In this document: positions 27,971-37,148 of the stretch, in pieces | Layout: every line of letters starts with the position of its first letter | How positions within the stretch are numbered: the first letter of the stretch is position 1 | From: a methanotrophic endosymbiont of Bathymodiolus puteoserpentis (Logatchev) | GTDB taxonomy: Bacteria > Pseudomonadota > Gammaproteobacteria > Methylococcales > Methylomonadaceae | Direction of reading: 5' to 3' | DNA: 64,000 bases | NCBI RefSeq assembly: GCF_900128525.1 | Contig: NZ_FQTQ01000048.1 | Coordinates: forward strand, 25,019-89,018 | The notes under the pieces: model-generated | What the model saw: only the letters and a program-made list of their open reading frames with translations | What the model was told of the DNA's origin: nothing | The model's database searches: none | Translations under genes and position numbers: made by a program

Positions 27971-28693
27971 TTATTTATCTTGGGCTAATGCTGCGGCTAA
28001 TCGCTTAGCTGGCATATAACCAGGAAAAATCGTACCTTTTGCAGTTACCATCATCGGGGTGCCACGCACACCTAATGCTTCACCTAAAGCCATGTGTTTA
28101 TCAACAGGATTTTTGCACATTTTCACTGGCGGAGGATTTGAGCTTGACTTAGCCGCCGTTAAAGCAGCATTTCTATCATCAGCACACCAGACAGAGACAG
28201 CTTTCTTGTAAGACTCAGAATCTTTACCTGCCCTTGGGTAAAATAAGTACTGTACAGTAATACCTTCAGCCAAATATTGATCTATTTCAGAATGTAATTT
28301 ACGACAATAGCCACAGTCTATATCGGTAAAAATAGTAATCGTATACTTTTGCTTTGGCGCCTTAAAGATAATCATTTGATCTTTTGCTACACCATTAATC
28401 AGTGCCGCTCTTGCTTTAGCTAATTTACCTTCTGTCAAATCTTTTTTAGCAACTAAATCAAACATATGCCCTTGAATCAGATATTTGCCATCTTCTGAAA
28501 CATAAAGAACATCTGCACCAACCATTACCTCATATAGACCTTTTATTTCTGAGTCAGAAATATCATCGACAGTAATTGAAGGCATGGTTTCTGCTAGTAT
28601 TTTTTTTAATGCTTCTTTGTCAGCATAAGCCGTTGGAGCGACAAATAATCCAATTAACAATACAGCAATCAAAACTTGTTTTAAGTTATTCAT
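27971..28693 (-). CDS. dsbC: Thiol:disulfide isomerase DsbC
   Basis: Periplasmic disulfide isomerase/reductase kept reduced by DsbD. Signal peptide MNNLKQVLIAVLLIGLFVAPTAYA (written in parts: cut after TAYA), a dimerisation domain (about 25-85) and a thioredoxin domain with C127-G-Y-C130 in FTDIDCGYCRKLH and the cis-Pro loop VRGTPMMV. 240 residues, the usual DsbC size. It lies 39 bp after rseP, where bamA stands in many gammaproteobacteria. Confidence 0.93.
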   Translation of the reverse strand: MNNLKQVLIAVLLIGLFVAPTAYADKEALKKILAETMPSITVDDISDSEIKGLYEVMVGADVLYVSEDGKYLIQGHMFDLVAKKDLTEGKLAKARAALINGVAKDQMIIFKAPKQKYTITIFTDIDCGYCRKLHSEIDQYLAEGITVQYLFYPRAGKDSESYKKAVSVWCADDRNAALTAAKSSSNPPPVKMCKNPVDKHMALGEALGVRGTPMMVTAKGTIFPGYMPAKRLAAALAQDK

Positions 28694-28732
28694 AATAATC
28701 CTTTAAGATAATCGAGAGTATATGGGGGTAAT

Positions 28733-30091
28733 TTAAAATAAGCGGCCTATATCCAGAAACACCGCGAGAATCATTAAGCCTAATAAAGCTGCCATGCCTA
28801 TTTGCTGAAAAACTAATTGTACATTTTCCGCAACGGGACTACCTTTAATTGCTTCAATAGCAAACATTAATAAGTGTCCACCATCTAAAACAGGAATAGG
28901 CAACAAGTTTAAAACACCTAAACTAACACTAACGATGGCTAAAAACTTCAGAAAAGACACCAATCCCATTTCAGCAGATTTCCCCGCATATTGAGCAATA
29001 CTAATCGGACCACTTAAATTATCTACCGACGCTTTGCCAACAAACATATAGCCCATCATTTTTAAAGTCGCACCTGAATAATACCAAGTTCGTTTAACTG
29101 CAGCATTAAGTGCATCAAGGGGGGATAAAGAATACGTAACCATCATGGAGTCCAACAAGCCAGGCGGTACTTGTACCCCAACGCCTATTTTGCCGATTAT
29201 TTTTTCATTTTCAATAACACTTTCAGGTGCTAAATTCAGCGCAACAACTAAACCATCTCGCTCAACGACTATCGACATAACCTGCCCTGGATGCTTTTGC
29301 ACATAAGCCACCCATTCCAACCAGTCTTTAACTTCATGACCATCAACACTTAAAATCAAGTCGCCAGTTTGCAACCCTGCATGTTGTGCAACACTATTAT
29401 CTATAACTTTGCCTACTACGGCAGGTATCGTCGGCTGCCATGCCTTCAAACCCAATTCTTTAAATAAAAGTTCAGGCTTTTGACTGATTGCCAAAGGAAT
29501 AACCAAAATATGGGTTAATAATATTCCATCTTGAGTTTTTACTTGTATAGGCAGACCCTCTTCTGCATCCATCGCTGAAGCAAATAGAGTTTCCATCGTT
29601 TCACGCCAAGTCGGTGTTTTAATACCATTAACCGAAACTATCTCTTCACCTTCAACAAAACCTGCTTGGGCCGCGAGTGTCGTAGGTGCAACCGTACCAA
29701 CAACGGGACGCATACCAGTTTCACCCATCATAAAAACGAGCCAATACAGTAATACAGCTAAAACCAAATTGAAGATAGGTCCGGCAGCAACAATAGCGGA
29801 ACGCGCCCATAAGGGTTTGCGGCTAAAAGCATACGGTAAATCTTCAGGGGCAACATCCCCTTCGCGCTCATCAACCATTTTGACATAACCACCCAACGGA
29901 ATAGCTGAAAGTACATATTCCGTCGTTGAGCTGTCTTTTTGGTATTTCCAAATGACTTTACCAAAACCTATAGAAAAGCGCAGTACTTTGACCCCTGTTT
30001 TTCGCGCAACCCAAAAATGTCCGAACTCATGAATCGCAACTAATAAACCAATCGCAACAATAAAATAAAATAGGCTATGTAAGGTTTCCAT
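28733..30091 (-). CDS. rseP: Site-2 membrane protease RseP
   Basis: Inner-membrane zinc metalloprotease that cleaves anti-sigma factor RseA within the membrane in the envelope stress response and removes leftover signal peptides. H21-E22-F-G-H25 in the first helix and the LDGGHL motif near the C-terminus (NLLPIPVLDGGHLL) provide zinc ligands. Two tandem PDZ domains lie between (about 110-300). 452 residues, as in E. coli. Adjacent to dxr with the stop codon sharing its last base region, in the standard cdsA-dxr-rseP order. Confidence 0.95.
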   Translation of the reverse strand: METLHSLFYFIVAIGLLVAIHEFGHFWVARKTGVKVLRFSIGFGKVIWKYQKDSSTTEYVLSAIPLGGYVKMVDEREGDVAPEDLPYAFSRKPLWARSAIVAAGPIFNLVLAVLLYWLVFMMGETGMRPVVGTVAPTTLAAQAGFVEGEEIVSVNGIKTPTWRETMETLFASAMDAEEGLPIQVKTQDGILLTHILVIPLAISQKPELLFKELGLKAWQPTIPAVVGKVIDNSVAQHAGLQTGDLILSVDGHEVKDWLEWVAYVQKHPGQVMSIVVERDGLVVALNLAPESVIENEKIIGKIGVGVQVPPGLLDSMMVTYSLSPLDALNAAVKRTWYYSGATLKMMGYMFVGKASVDNLSGPISIAQYAGKSAEMGLVSFLKFLAIVSVSLGVLNLLPIPVLDGGHLLMFAIEAIKGSPVAENVQLVFQQIGMAALLGLMILAVFLDIGRLF

Positions 30092-31275
30092 TAGGCAATT
30101 AAACCACGAATAACTTGCTGCGCTTGCTCTCGCGCTTGCTGATCTGCCGCTAGAATATGTTCCAGGGTATCAGCCTTCGTCGCTGTAAATTTAGCCATAC
30201 TTTGCTCAATAACCATTGGAATATCAATAAAGCGTATATTCTCGCTTAAGAAAGCTTCAACAGCTATCTCATTAGCAGCATTTAATACCGTCGGCATAAT
30301 ACCGCCAGCAGTAATAGCCTCTATCGCCAAACGTAAGCATGGGAACCTATGTAAATCAGCTACTTCAAAATCCATCTGTTTAACAGAAAATATATCTAAA
30401 GGAGCAACACCAGAATCAAAACGATCAGGCCAAGCCATTGCATGAGCAATAGGTATGCGCATATCTGGATTACCCATTTGTGCCAAAACACTCCCATCAA
30501 CATAATCCACCATTGAGTGAATAATGCTTTGAGGGTGAATAACGACTTGAATTTGTTCTGGCTGCATATTAAATAACAAACAGGCCTCAATTAACTCCAG
30601 ACCTTTATTCATCATAGTTGCAGAATCAACTGAGATTTTTCTCCCCATATCCCATTTAGGGTGCGCTACTGCCTGAGCAACAGTGACCTTATCTAACTCA
30701 TCAATTGGGGTTGTTCTAAAGGGACCACCCGAAGCTGTCAATAAAATACGACGCGCTGAAGGTGCATCATGTCCAGCCGTATAGCTAGCCGGCATGCATT
30801 GAAAAATTGCATTATGCTCACTATCAATAGGCAATAAAACTGCACCCGAATCTTTTATCGCTTGCATAAAAATATCACCAGACATAACTAATGATTCTTT
30901 ATTTGCTAATAAAACGGTTTTACCTGCTTGAGCGGCTGCTAATGCAGATAATAAGCCAGCAGCACCAACAATAGCCGCCATAACTGAATCAACATGACCC
31001 AAAGTAGCAACAGTAACCAATGCTTCTGAGCCGATCAAAACGGTCATATCAGCAATCACAGTCCCCACTAATTTCGCTTTGAATTCAGCTCCTTTTTGCG
31101 CATTAACAACAACTGCATATTCAGGTTTAAATTCTAAACATTGCGCATATAAAACATCAATATTGGTATTAGCTGTTAATGCAACAACACGATATAAATC
31201 ACTGTGTCGCTTAACGACATCTAAAGTACTAACACCTATAGAACCTGTTGCGCCTAGAATACATATGCTTTTCAT
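30091..31275 (-). CDS. dxr: 1-deoxy-D-xylulose 5-phosphate reductoisomerase
   Basis: Second step of the MEP isoprenoid pathway: DXP to 2-C-methyl-D-erythritol 4-phosphate with NADPH and Mn/Mg2+. It has [18 protein letters not shown] at the N-terminus, [13 protein letters not shown], the metal-binding [13 protein letters not shown] and the [20 protein letters not shown] segments. I chose the ATG at 31275 (394 residues, MKSICILG) over the one at 31287 because it forms a classic ATGA overlap with the cdsA stop. Confidence 0.97.
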   Translation of the reverse strand: MKSICILGATGSIGVSTLDVVKRHSDLYRVVALTANTNIDVLYAQCLEFKPEYAVVVNAQKGAEFKAKLVGTVIADMTVLIGSEALVTVATLGHVDSVMAAIVGAAGLLSALAAAQAGKTVLLANKESLVMSGDIFMQAIKDSGAVLLPIDSEHNAIFQCMPASYTAGHDAPSARRILLTASGGPFRTTPIDELDKVTVAQAVAHPKWDMGRKISVDSATMMNKGLELIEACLLFNMQPEQIQVVIHPQSIIHSMVDYVDGSVLAQMGNPDMRIPIAHAMAWPDRFDSGVAPLDIFSVKQMDFEVADLHRFPCLRLAIEAITAGGIMPTVLNAANEIAVEAFLSENIRFIDIPMVIEQSMAKFTATKADTLEHILAADQQAREQAQQVIRGLIA

Positions 31276-32144
31276 GAATACATCCATCTAATAAACCAGA
31301 CACCTGCATAAAATACAGGAATCGCTGCAATCACGCTATCGAGGCGATCTAACAAACCACCATGCCCAGGTAAAATCATACCGCTATCTTTAACCCCACG
31401 AATACGCTTCGCTGCACTAAAAAATAAATCACCATAAACAGAAACAAGGACAGTAATCACAGAGAGCATTAAAAAGTCGCCAATACTCATTGCCGAAAAG
31501 TTAAAGTACAAAGTGAACACTAAACCAACAACGACTGATGCAAGCAATGCACCATATAAGCCTTCAAGTGTTTTTCCTGGACTAATTTCAATGGCCAATT
31601 TTGTTTTACCAAATTTTTTACCAGCAAAATAAGCACCGATATCAGCTGACCAAATTAAAATAAATAAAAACAGGGTCATTGCTGGTTCTTCAAGCACGAT
31701 TAAGCGCGACAAAAACAACCAGGCTGAAACCAAAACAAAACCACCGATCCATAATTTTTTACCAACGCCCATTTTAATATCTAGTAAATCAGCACCAGCT
31801 CGCCGAATTTTAAACATGACATAAATCCAAAATACGACAGCGGGAACAACAAGCGCTTCAATGAGCCCTGAATAAGTCCGTATTTCTGGCCAGTTACTTA
31901 ACTGTGCCAGCGCTTCTAATAACTGTGTCCAAAACTGCAATAACACCATAGGTATTAGCATAGCAACCAAGAATAAGCATTTACCTAATACTGTTTTTAC
32001 TTCTGCTAAATTTGCCCACTCCCATGCAGCAATCAATAGCACAACACCCCAAATGATAGCAAAGTAAAGATGCGGTAATTTAAAAATAGCCAACACCACC
32101 AAGGGGGCTAAAACTAAAGCGGTAATAACTCTTTGTAGTAACAT
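31272..32144 (-). CDS. cdsA: Phosphatidate cytidylyltransferase CdsA
   Basis: Makes CDP-diacylglycerol from phosphatidic acid and CTP, the branch point for phospholipid synthesis, in the inner membrane. The 290 residues include about eight hydrophobic segments. The family signature is complete near residues 243-271: [20 protein letters not shown] followed by GLLDRLDSV. It stands between uppS and dxr in the conserved block. Confidence 0.96.
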   Translation of the reverse strand: MLLQRVITALVLAPLVVLAIFKLPHLYFAIIWGVVLLIAAWEWANLAEVKTVLGKCLFLVAMLIPMVLLQFWTQLLEALAQLSNWPEIRTYSGLIEALVVPAVVFWIYVMFKIRRAGADLLDIKMGVGKKLWIGGFVLVSAWLFLSRLIVLEEPAMTLFLFILIWSADIGAYFAGKKFGKTKLAIEISPGKTLEGLYGALLASVVVGLVFTLYFNFSAMSIGDFLMLSVITVLVSVYGDLFFSAAKRIRGVKDSGMILPGHGGLLDRLDSVIAAIPVFYAGVWFIRWMYS

Positions 32145-32191
32145 TTTTTTTATTATTTTTAAGAAGGTTATAAAAAGGCGCAGGAATGCAT

Positions 32192-32953
32192 TTAAGTTCC
32201 TTTAGACAGTTTTTGTACTTGCTCACTAGTACGACCAAAACGTCGTTCTCGCGTAAGAAAATCGTCTATTGCTTCTTGCATGGTTGCTGCATTAAAGTCA
32301 GGCCATAGCTTAGAGGTGAAATAAAGTTCTGTATAGGCGAGCTGCCATAAAAGGAAGTTACTGATGCGCTGCTCTCCACCTGTTCTAATAAACAAATCAG
32401 GCTCTGGAAGGTCAGAAATAGAAAGACCGCTGGCAATGAGAGTCTCATCTATATCATCAGGAACTAAAGTGCCTTCCTGTACTTTTCTCGCTATATTTTG
32501 CACAGCTAAAGTCATATCTCTATGACTACCATAATTAGCGGCAATCACGAGCGTTAAACCGGTATTATTTTCTGTCTGCCGTTCACTATCCACCATCTTC
32601 TGCTGCAATTTATCAGAAAATTCAGTGCGGTCACCAATAAAGCGCAGACGTATATTATTTTTATCTAGGCGATTAACTTCTTTCTGCATAGTACTCATAA
32701 ACAAATCCATGAGCTTAGCGACTTCCTCTTTGGGTCGCCTCCAATTCTCACTACTAAATGCAAATAAAGTTAACACCTGTATTTCTTCCTGTGCGCAAAA
32801 TTCAACCACTCGCTTAACCGCCTTAACACCGGCAGGGTGTCCCATTACACGTGGCAAATGGCGTTTTTTTGCCCAACGTCCATTACCGTCCATAATAATG
32901 GCAATATGTTTAGGGTATTGCGATCGGTCGATTGCGCTTGATGCAGGTTGCAT
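32192..32953 (-). CDS. uppS: Undecaprenyl diphosphate synthase
   Basis: Cis-prenyltransferase that builds the C55 lipid carrier for peptidoglycan and O-antigen from FPP and IPP. It has the catalytic Asp22 in HIAIIMDGNGRWAKKR, SSENWRRPKEEV and the C-terminal RTGGEQRISNFLLWQLAYTE with the IPP-binding Arg pair. 253 residues. It follows frr by 18 bp. Confidence 0.97.
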   Translation of the reverse strand: MQPASSAIDRSQYPKHIAIIMDGNGRWAKKRHLPRVMGHPAGVKAVKRVVEFCAQEEIQVLTLFAFSSENWRRPKEEVAKLMDLFMSTMQKEVNRLDKNNIRLRFIGDRTEFSDKLQQKMVDSERQTENNTGLTLVIAANYGSHRDMTLAVQNIARKVQEGTLVPDDIDETLIASGLSISDLPEPDLFIRTGGEQRISNFLLWQLAYTELYFTSKLWPDFNAATMQEAIDDFLTRERRFGRTSEQVQKLSKGT

Positions 32954-32971
32954 TTAATGATGCCTTATAAA

Positions 32972-33529
32972 TTATATAGACAGTAAATCAGCCTCTTTGT
33001 CCTCTAAAAGCTTTTCTACTTGTTTTATGTATTGATCAGTAATTTTCTGAATTTTTTCTTCGCCAGCATGCGCTTCATCTTTAGAAATCATTTTTTCTTT
33101 TAAAGCTTCTTTAATTTCATTATTAGCATCACGACGAATATTACGAATAGAAACACGCCCGTTTTCTGCTTCTGCTTTAACTACTTTCACCAAATCTCGA
33201 CGCCGCTCTTCCGTCAACATGGGCAAAGGGACACGAATAATATTTCCATTAGTCACTGGGTTTAAGCCTAAATCAGACGCCATAATCGCCTTCTCTATCG
33301 CTTGTATCATACCTCTTTCCCATGGCGTAACCGCCAATGTGCGTGAATCATCAATTGAAACATTCGCTACCTGCGATAAAGGGGTATCTGCTCCATAATA
33401 AGACACAACGACTTGATCAAGCAAACTAGGGTGTGCACGCCCTGTTCTTATTTTAGTAAAACCTTTTTTAAGAGCTTCAATGCTCTTACCCATTCGGCTA
33501 GCTGCATCTTGCTCAATATCATTAATCAT
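32972..33529 (-). CDS. frr: Ribosome recycling factor
   Basis: Splits post-termination ribosomes together with EF-G. The 185 residues have the typical two-domain pattern: helical ends with [13 protein letters not shown] and a beta domain with [16 protein letters not shown], then [14 protein letters not shown] and [12 protein letters not shown]. It lies 2 bp after pyrH in the conserved translation block. Confidence 0.97.
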   Translation of the reverse strand: MINDIEQDAASRMGKSIEALKKGFTKIRTGRAHPSLLDQVVVSYYGADTPLSQVANVSIDDSRTLAVTPWERGMIQAIEKAIMASDLGLNPVTNGNIIRVPLPMLTEERRRDLVKVVKAEAENGRVSIRNIRRDANNEIKEALKEKMISKDEAHAGEEKIQKITDQYIKQVEKLLEDKEADLLSI

Positions 33530-33531
33530 TA

Positions 33532-34254
33532 TTAGTTTCCTCGCTCTATAAGTGAACCTATCTCTTCACCTTGCATTAAGCGCATAACTGCGCCGGTTTC
33601 AAAAATATTCATCACGCGCATAGGTAAATCATTATCTCGACAAAGCACTAATGCAGTGGTATCCATAACATTCAAACGCTGATCAAGTGCTTCATCATAA
33701 GTCAGCCGTGAATAAAATTTAGCCTCTGGTACTTTTTCTGGGTCTGCTGAATAAATGCCTTTAACCTTCGTTGCTTTAATCATCAGTTCAGCGTTAATCT
33801 CAATCGCTCTTAAACTCGCAGCCGAATCGGTCGTAAAAAAAGGGTTTCCTGTACCAGCGGCAAAAATAACGACACGCCCTTTTTCTAAATGCCTAACCGC
33901 ACGCCGCCTAATATAGTCTTCACAAACTTGGTTAATTTTCAAGGCCGACATAACACGCACTTGCTGACCTAGAAATTCTAAGGAATCCTGCATAGCTAAA
34001 GCATTAATAACCGTTGCCAGCATACCCATTTGATCCGCCGTAACACGATTCAAGCCTTCGGCAGCTTGTTCTGATCCGCGTAAAATATTGCCACCACCTA
34101 TGACCAAACCAACTTGAACGCCCACATCACATAGTTCTTTTATTTCTGTCGCTAAGCGCTTTACGATATCTGAATCGATATTCCCACCCTTATCGCTCAT
34201 TAACGCTTCACCACTTAATTTGAGCATAATTCTTTGGCAAATAAGTTTAGTCAT
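33532..34254 (-). CDS. pyrH: UMP kinase PyrH
   Basis: Hexameric amino-acid-kinase-fold enzyme converting UMP to UDP. It has the phosphate loop [42 protein letters not shown] and the nucleotide site [15 protein letters not shown]. 240 residues, standard. It is separated from tsf by about 150 bp containing a hairpin and from frr by 2 bp. Confidence 0.97.
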   Translation of the reverse strand: MTKLICQRIMLKLSGEALMSDKGGNIDSDIVKRLATEIKELCDVGVQVGLVIGGGNILRGSEQAAEGLNRVTADQMGMLATVINALAMQDSLEFLGQQVRVMSALKINQVCEDYIRRRAVRHLEKGRVVIFAAGTGNPFFTTDSAASLRAIEINAELMIKATKVKGIYSADPEKVPEAKFYSRLTYDEALDQRLNVMDTTALVLCRDNDLPMRVMNIFETGAVMRLMQGEEIGSLIERGN

Positions 34255-34350
34255 AAATTCTACCTATCTAAAGTTAATGATAAAAATGGTGTTATTTAAT
34301 AAATCACAGATTAATCTGCACTATAAAGTATTCCTTATGCTTTTGCTTTA

Positions 34351-34388
34351 GATCGATCTTTCAGTGCACAAGAACACTGAAGATCGAC
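34351..34388 (-). promoter_or_regulatory. Hairpin between tsf and pyrH
   Basis: Arms CGATCTTTCAGTG and CACTGAAGATCG pair over 12 bp with one bulged base. No T-run follows on the minus strand, so it is not a standard terminator. It may instead stabilise the upstream rpsB-tsf transcript or act as an attenuator. Confidence 0.45.
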
Positions 34389-34402
34389 CTATCGTAGCCG
34401 AC

Positions 34403-35278
34403 TTAACCGCGAATTTGCGCCATAACCTCAGAAGCAAAATCACCTTCTGCTTTTTCAATGCCTTCACCTACCTCTAAACGAGTAAAAGCAAGTACTTTAT
34501 TATCTTTACCTTTAACAAGTTGACCTACAGTCATCTTGTCATCCTTAATAAACGCTTGGCCTTCAAGGGTAATTTCCGCTAAGAATTTTTTAATCCGTCC
34601 GCCAATCATTTTTTCAATAATATTTGCAGGCTTACCACTTTCTTCTGCTTGAGCAACAAAAATTGCTTTTTCTTTCTCAATGACTTCAGGGGCTACATCA
34701 GCCTCAGAAACACACGCTGGCTTACTCGCGGCAATATGCATTGCCACATCTTTCGCCAACTCGTCATCTGCTTTTTCTAAACTAACCAGCACGCCAATTT
34801 TTTCGCCGTGTAAGTAAAACCCAGTACCACCTTCTGTAGTAACTCTTTGGAAACGTCTTAAGGTAATATTCTCGCCTAACTTAGAAATTAATCCGCGACG
34901 TACTTCATCAATTGTTTTACCATCTGCCAATGTCAGCTCGTAAGCCTCTTCAGGAGTAGCAACATCTGACGCTAAAATTGCCTTAGCAATATCATTTGCA
35001 AAGGCTTTAAAAACATCACCTTTAGCAACAAAATCAGTTTCACAGTTAACATCAATAATAACTGCATTTTTCGTATCTTCACTTTGTGCAACAGCAATGC
35101 GCCCTTCAGCAGCAATACGACCTGATTTTTTATCCGCTTTTGCTAAGCCAGCTTTACGCATATTTTCAATCGCAAGCTCCATATTAGCATCTGCTTCAAT
35201 TAATGCTCTTCTACATTCCATCATGCCTGAACCCGTTCTTTCACGTAGTTCTTTTACCATTCCAGCTGTAACACTCAT
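34403..35278 (-). CDS. tsf: Elongation factor Ts
   Basis: Guanine nucleotide exchange factor for EF-Tu. The 291 residues have the N-terminal UBA-like domain (VKELRERTGSGMMECRRALIEA), the TDFVAKGD motif of the core, MHIAASKP and the C-terminal VGQLVKG module. It follows rpsB by about 115 bp, which contain two hairpins. Confidence 0.97.
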   Translation of the reverse strand: MSVTAGMVKELRERTGSGMMECRRALIEADANMELAIENMRKAGLAKADKKSGRIAAEGRIAVAQSEDTKNAVIIDVNCETDFVAKGDVFKAFANDIAKAILASDVATPEEAYELTLADGKTIDEVRRGLISKLGENITLRRFQRVTTEGGTGFYLHGEKIGVLVSLEKADDELAKDVAMHIAASKPACVSEADVAPEVIEKEKAIFVAQAEESGKPANIIEKMIGGRIKKFLAEITLEGQAFIKDDKMTVGQLVKGKDNKVLAFTRLEVGEGIEKAEGDFASEVMAQIRG

Positions 35279-35311
35279 GCTTTTTTACCTTTATATTTTC
35301 TTTAATTCTAT

Positions 35312-35335
35312 AAAAACGCCCCCAAATGGAGGCGT
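35312..35335 (-). terminator. Terminator or attenuator between rpsB and tsf
   Basis: Read on the minus strand, ACGCCTCC-ATTT-GGGGGCGT forms an 8-bp stem (one G-T pair) followed by a T-rich TTTTTATAG tail. This is the form of an intrinsic terminator and would lower tsf expression relative to rpsB, with read-through to the downstream genes. Confidence 0.65.
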
Positions 35336-35351
35336 CCATAAATGACCTATA

Positions 35352-35375
35352 ATAATTAGCATGCTTGCTAATTAT
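35352..35375 (-). promoter_or_regulatory. AT-rich hairpin after rpsB
   Basis: Perfect 10-bp stem ATAATTAGCA / TGCTAATTAT with a TGCT loop, about 20 bp after the rpsB stop. Together with the terminator-like hairpin next to it, it probably ends or protects the rpsB message. Confidence 0.5.
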
Positions 35376-35394
35376 CATACACAATCATGCGCGC

Positions 35395-36141
35395 TTATTC
35401 AGCTGCGCTAGCTGTTTCTTCAACAAATTCATCAGACTTAGCTGACATGTCTAATTGCGCTGCTTTAGCTTCTAAAATCGCCGTTGCAACCGTTTCAACA
35501 TACAACTGAACTGCACGAATTGAATCATCATTTCCTGGAATAATATAATCAACATCTTTAGGTGAGTTATTAGTATCAACAATACCGATAACTGGAATAC
35601 CTAATTTTTTAGCTTCGCTAAGCGCGTTTTTTTCGTAGCCTACATCAAGAACAAAAATCGCATCAGGGATACCACGCATATCTTTAATACCACCTAAGCT
35701 ACGCTCTAATTTCCCCATTTCACGTTCCATGCCTAACGCTTCTTTTTTGCTGAATCGTTGCTGCATCGTTCCATCGGCCGTCATTGCTTCAAGCTCTTTT
35801 AAACGATTGATTGATTTTTTAATCGTTTTAAAGTTCGTTAGCATACCACCCAACCAGCGGTGATTTACATAAGGCATACCACAACGCATTGCTTGTTCAG
35901 CAACGGCTTTACGGGCAGATTTTTTAGTACCAACAAATAAAATATTACCTTTATTTGCAGCCATCTGACCCACATAATTCATTGCATCATTAAACAAAGG
36001 AAGAGTTTTCTCTAAATTAATGATATGAATTTTACTGCGTGCACCAAAAATATAAGGTGCCATTTGTGGGTTCCAATAACGAGTTTGGTGTCCAAAGTGA
36101 ACACCTGCTTCTAGCATTTGACGCATTGATACTGCGGCCAT
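35395..36141 (-). CDS. rpsB: 30S ribosomal protein S2
   Basis: Small-subunit ribosomal protein. [46 protein letters not shown] and the C-terminal [14 protein letters not shown] are all conserved. The frame opens at a TTG, but GGAG before the ATG at 36141 marks the real start (MAAVSMRQ, 248 residues). It leads the long leftward block that extends to rpiA and is divergent from map. Confidence 0.97.
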   Translation of the reverse strand: MAAVSMRQMLEAGVHFGHQTRYWNPQMAPYIFGARSKIHIINLEKTLPLFNDAMNYVGQMAANKGNILFVGTKKSARKAVAEQAMRCGMPYVNHRWLGGMLTNFKTIKKSINRLKELEAMTADGTMQQRFSKKEALGMEREMGKLERSLGGIKDMRGIPDAIFVLDVGYEKNALSEAKKLGIPVIGIVDTNNSPKDVDYIIPGNDDSIRAVQLYVETVATAILEAKAAQLDMSAKSDEFVEETASAAE

Positions 36142-36158
36142 TCTTTTCTCCAAATAAT

Positions 36159-36173
36159 TCCGGACATTCCGGA
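36159..36173 (-). promoter_or_regulatory. rpsB leader hairpin
   Basis: TCCGGA-ATG-TCCGGA forms a compact 6-bp stem-loop just upstream of the rpsB ribosome site. Gammaproteobacterial rpsB leaders are known to be bound by S2 for autoregulation, so this may be part of such a leader; the full fold was not verified. Confidence 0.35.
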
Positions 36174-36383
36174 AGGGTTACGCCTCCACCTATCCCGACT
36201 AGAAACTAGTTTTATTAAGAACCAGCACCCAACTAACCGTGTCGATAGATGTGAGTATTAAGTAAATGAACTTATCTTTATACCATATTTACTTTTTTAC
36301 AACAATGCATACTCTGTTAAAATTCATCTTTAAACAAATCCTGTTAACATACCCATATTCCCACAACAAGCAAGCACACAGTC

Positions 36384-37148
36384 ATGTCAATCACCATAAA
36401 AACAGATGCCGAAATTAAAAAAATGCGCATTGCCGGAAAGCTCGCTGCTGAAGTTTTAGAATTCATTGCGCCTTATGTTGTTCCCGGCGTCACCACTAAC
36501 AAACTAAATCAGCTTTGTCATGATTATATAATTGATGTGCAAAATGCCATCCCTGCACCACTCAATTACCATAACTTCCCCAAGTCCATCTGCACCTCTG
36601 TCAACTACACGATATGTCACGGCATCCCTAACGAAAAAAAGCTAAAAAAAGGCGATATTATCAATATTGACATCACTGTGATTAAAGACGAATATCATGG
36701 CGATACAAGCAAAATGTTTTATGTCGGTGAAGTCACTCCCTATGCTAAGCGCCTATGCGTGATTACTCAAGAGTGCCTCATGCTTGGAATTGAACAAGTA
36801 AAACCAGGCTGTACACTTGGCGATATAGGTTATGCCATACAAAAACATGCTGAATCTAATCGTTACTCGGTAGTTCAAGAATTTTGCGGTCACGGTATAG
36901 GCAAAAAATTTCACGAAGAACCTCAAGTTTTACACTATGGCAAACCAGGTGAAGGTGCCACTTTAAAAGCGGGCATGATAATCACTATCGAGCCTATGAT
37001 TAATATCGGCAAACGCCACATGAAAGTACTTAAAGATGGCTGGACAGCCATTACTAAGGACCGCTCACTCTCAGCACAATGGGAGCACACCATCCTAGTA
37101 ACACCGACAGGCTATGAGGTTCTCACTTTACGCCAAGAAGAAATATAA
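36384..37148 (+). CDS. map: Methionine aminopeptidase, type I
   Basis: Removes the initiator methionine from nascent proteins. The 254-residue pita-bread fold has TSVNYTICHGIPNEKKLKKG, metal ligands in INIDITVIKDEYHGDTSKMF, the active-site His in EFCGHGIGKKFHEEP and the Glu ligands in ITIEPMINIG and WEHTILV. It is divergent from rpsB, the classic arrangement, and abuts glnD with no gap. Confidence 0.96.
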   Translation: MSITIKTDAEIKKMRIAGKLAAEVLEFIAPYVVPGVTTNKLNQLCHDYIIDVQNAIPAPLNYHNFPKSICTSVNYTICHGIPNEKKLKKGDIINIDITVIKDEYHGDTSKMFYVGEVTPYAKRLCVITQECLMLGIEQVKPGCTLGDIGYAIQKHAESNRYSVVQEFCGHGIGKKFHEEPQVLHYGKPGEGATLKAGMIITIEPMINIGKRHMKVLKDGWTAITKDRSLSAQWEHTILVTPTGYEVLTLRQEEI

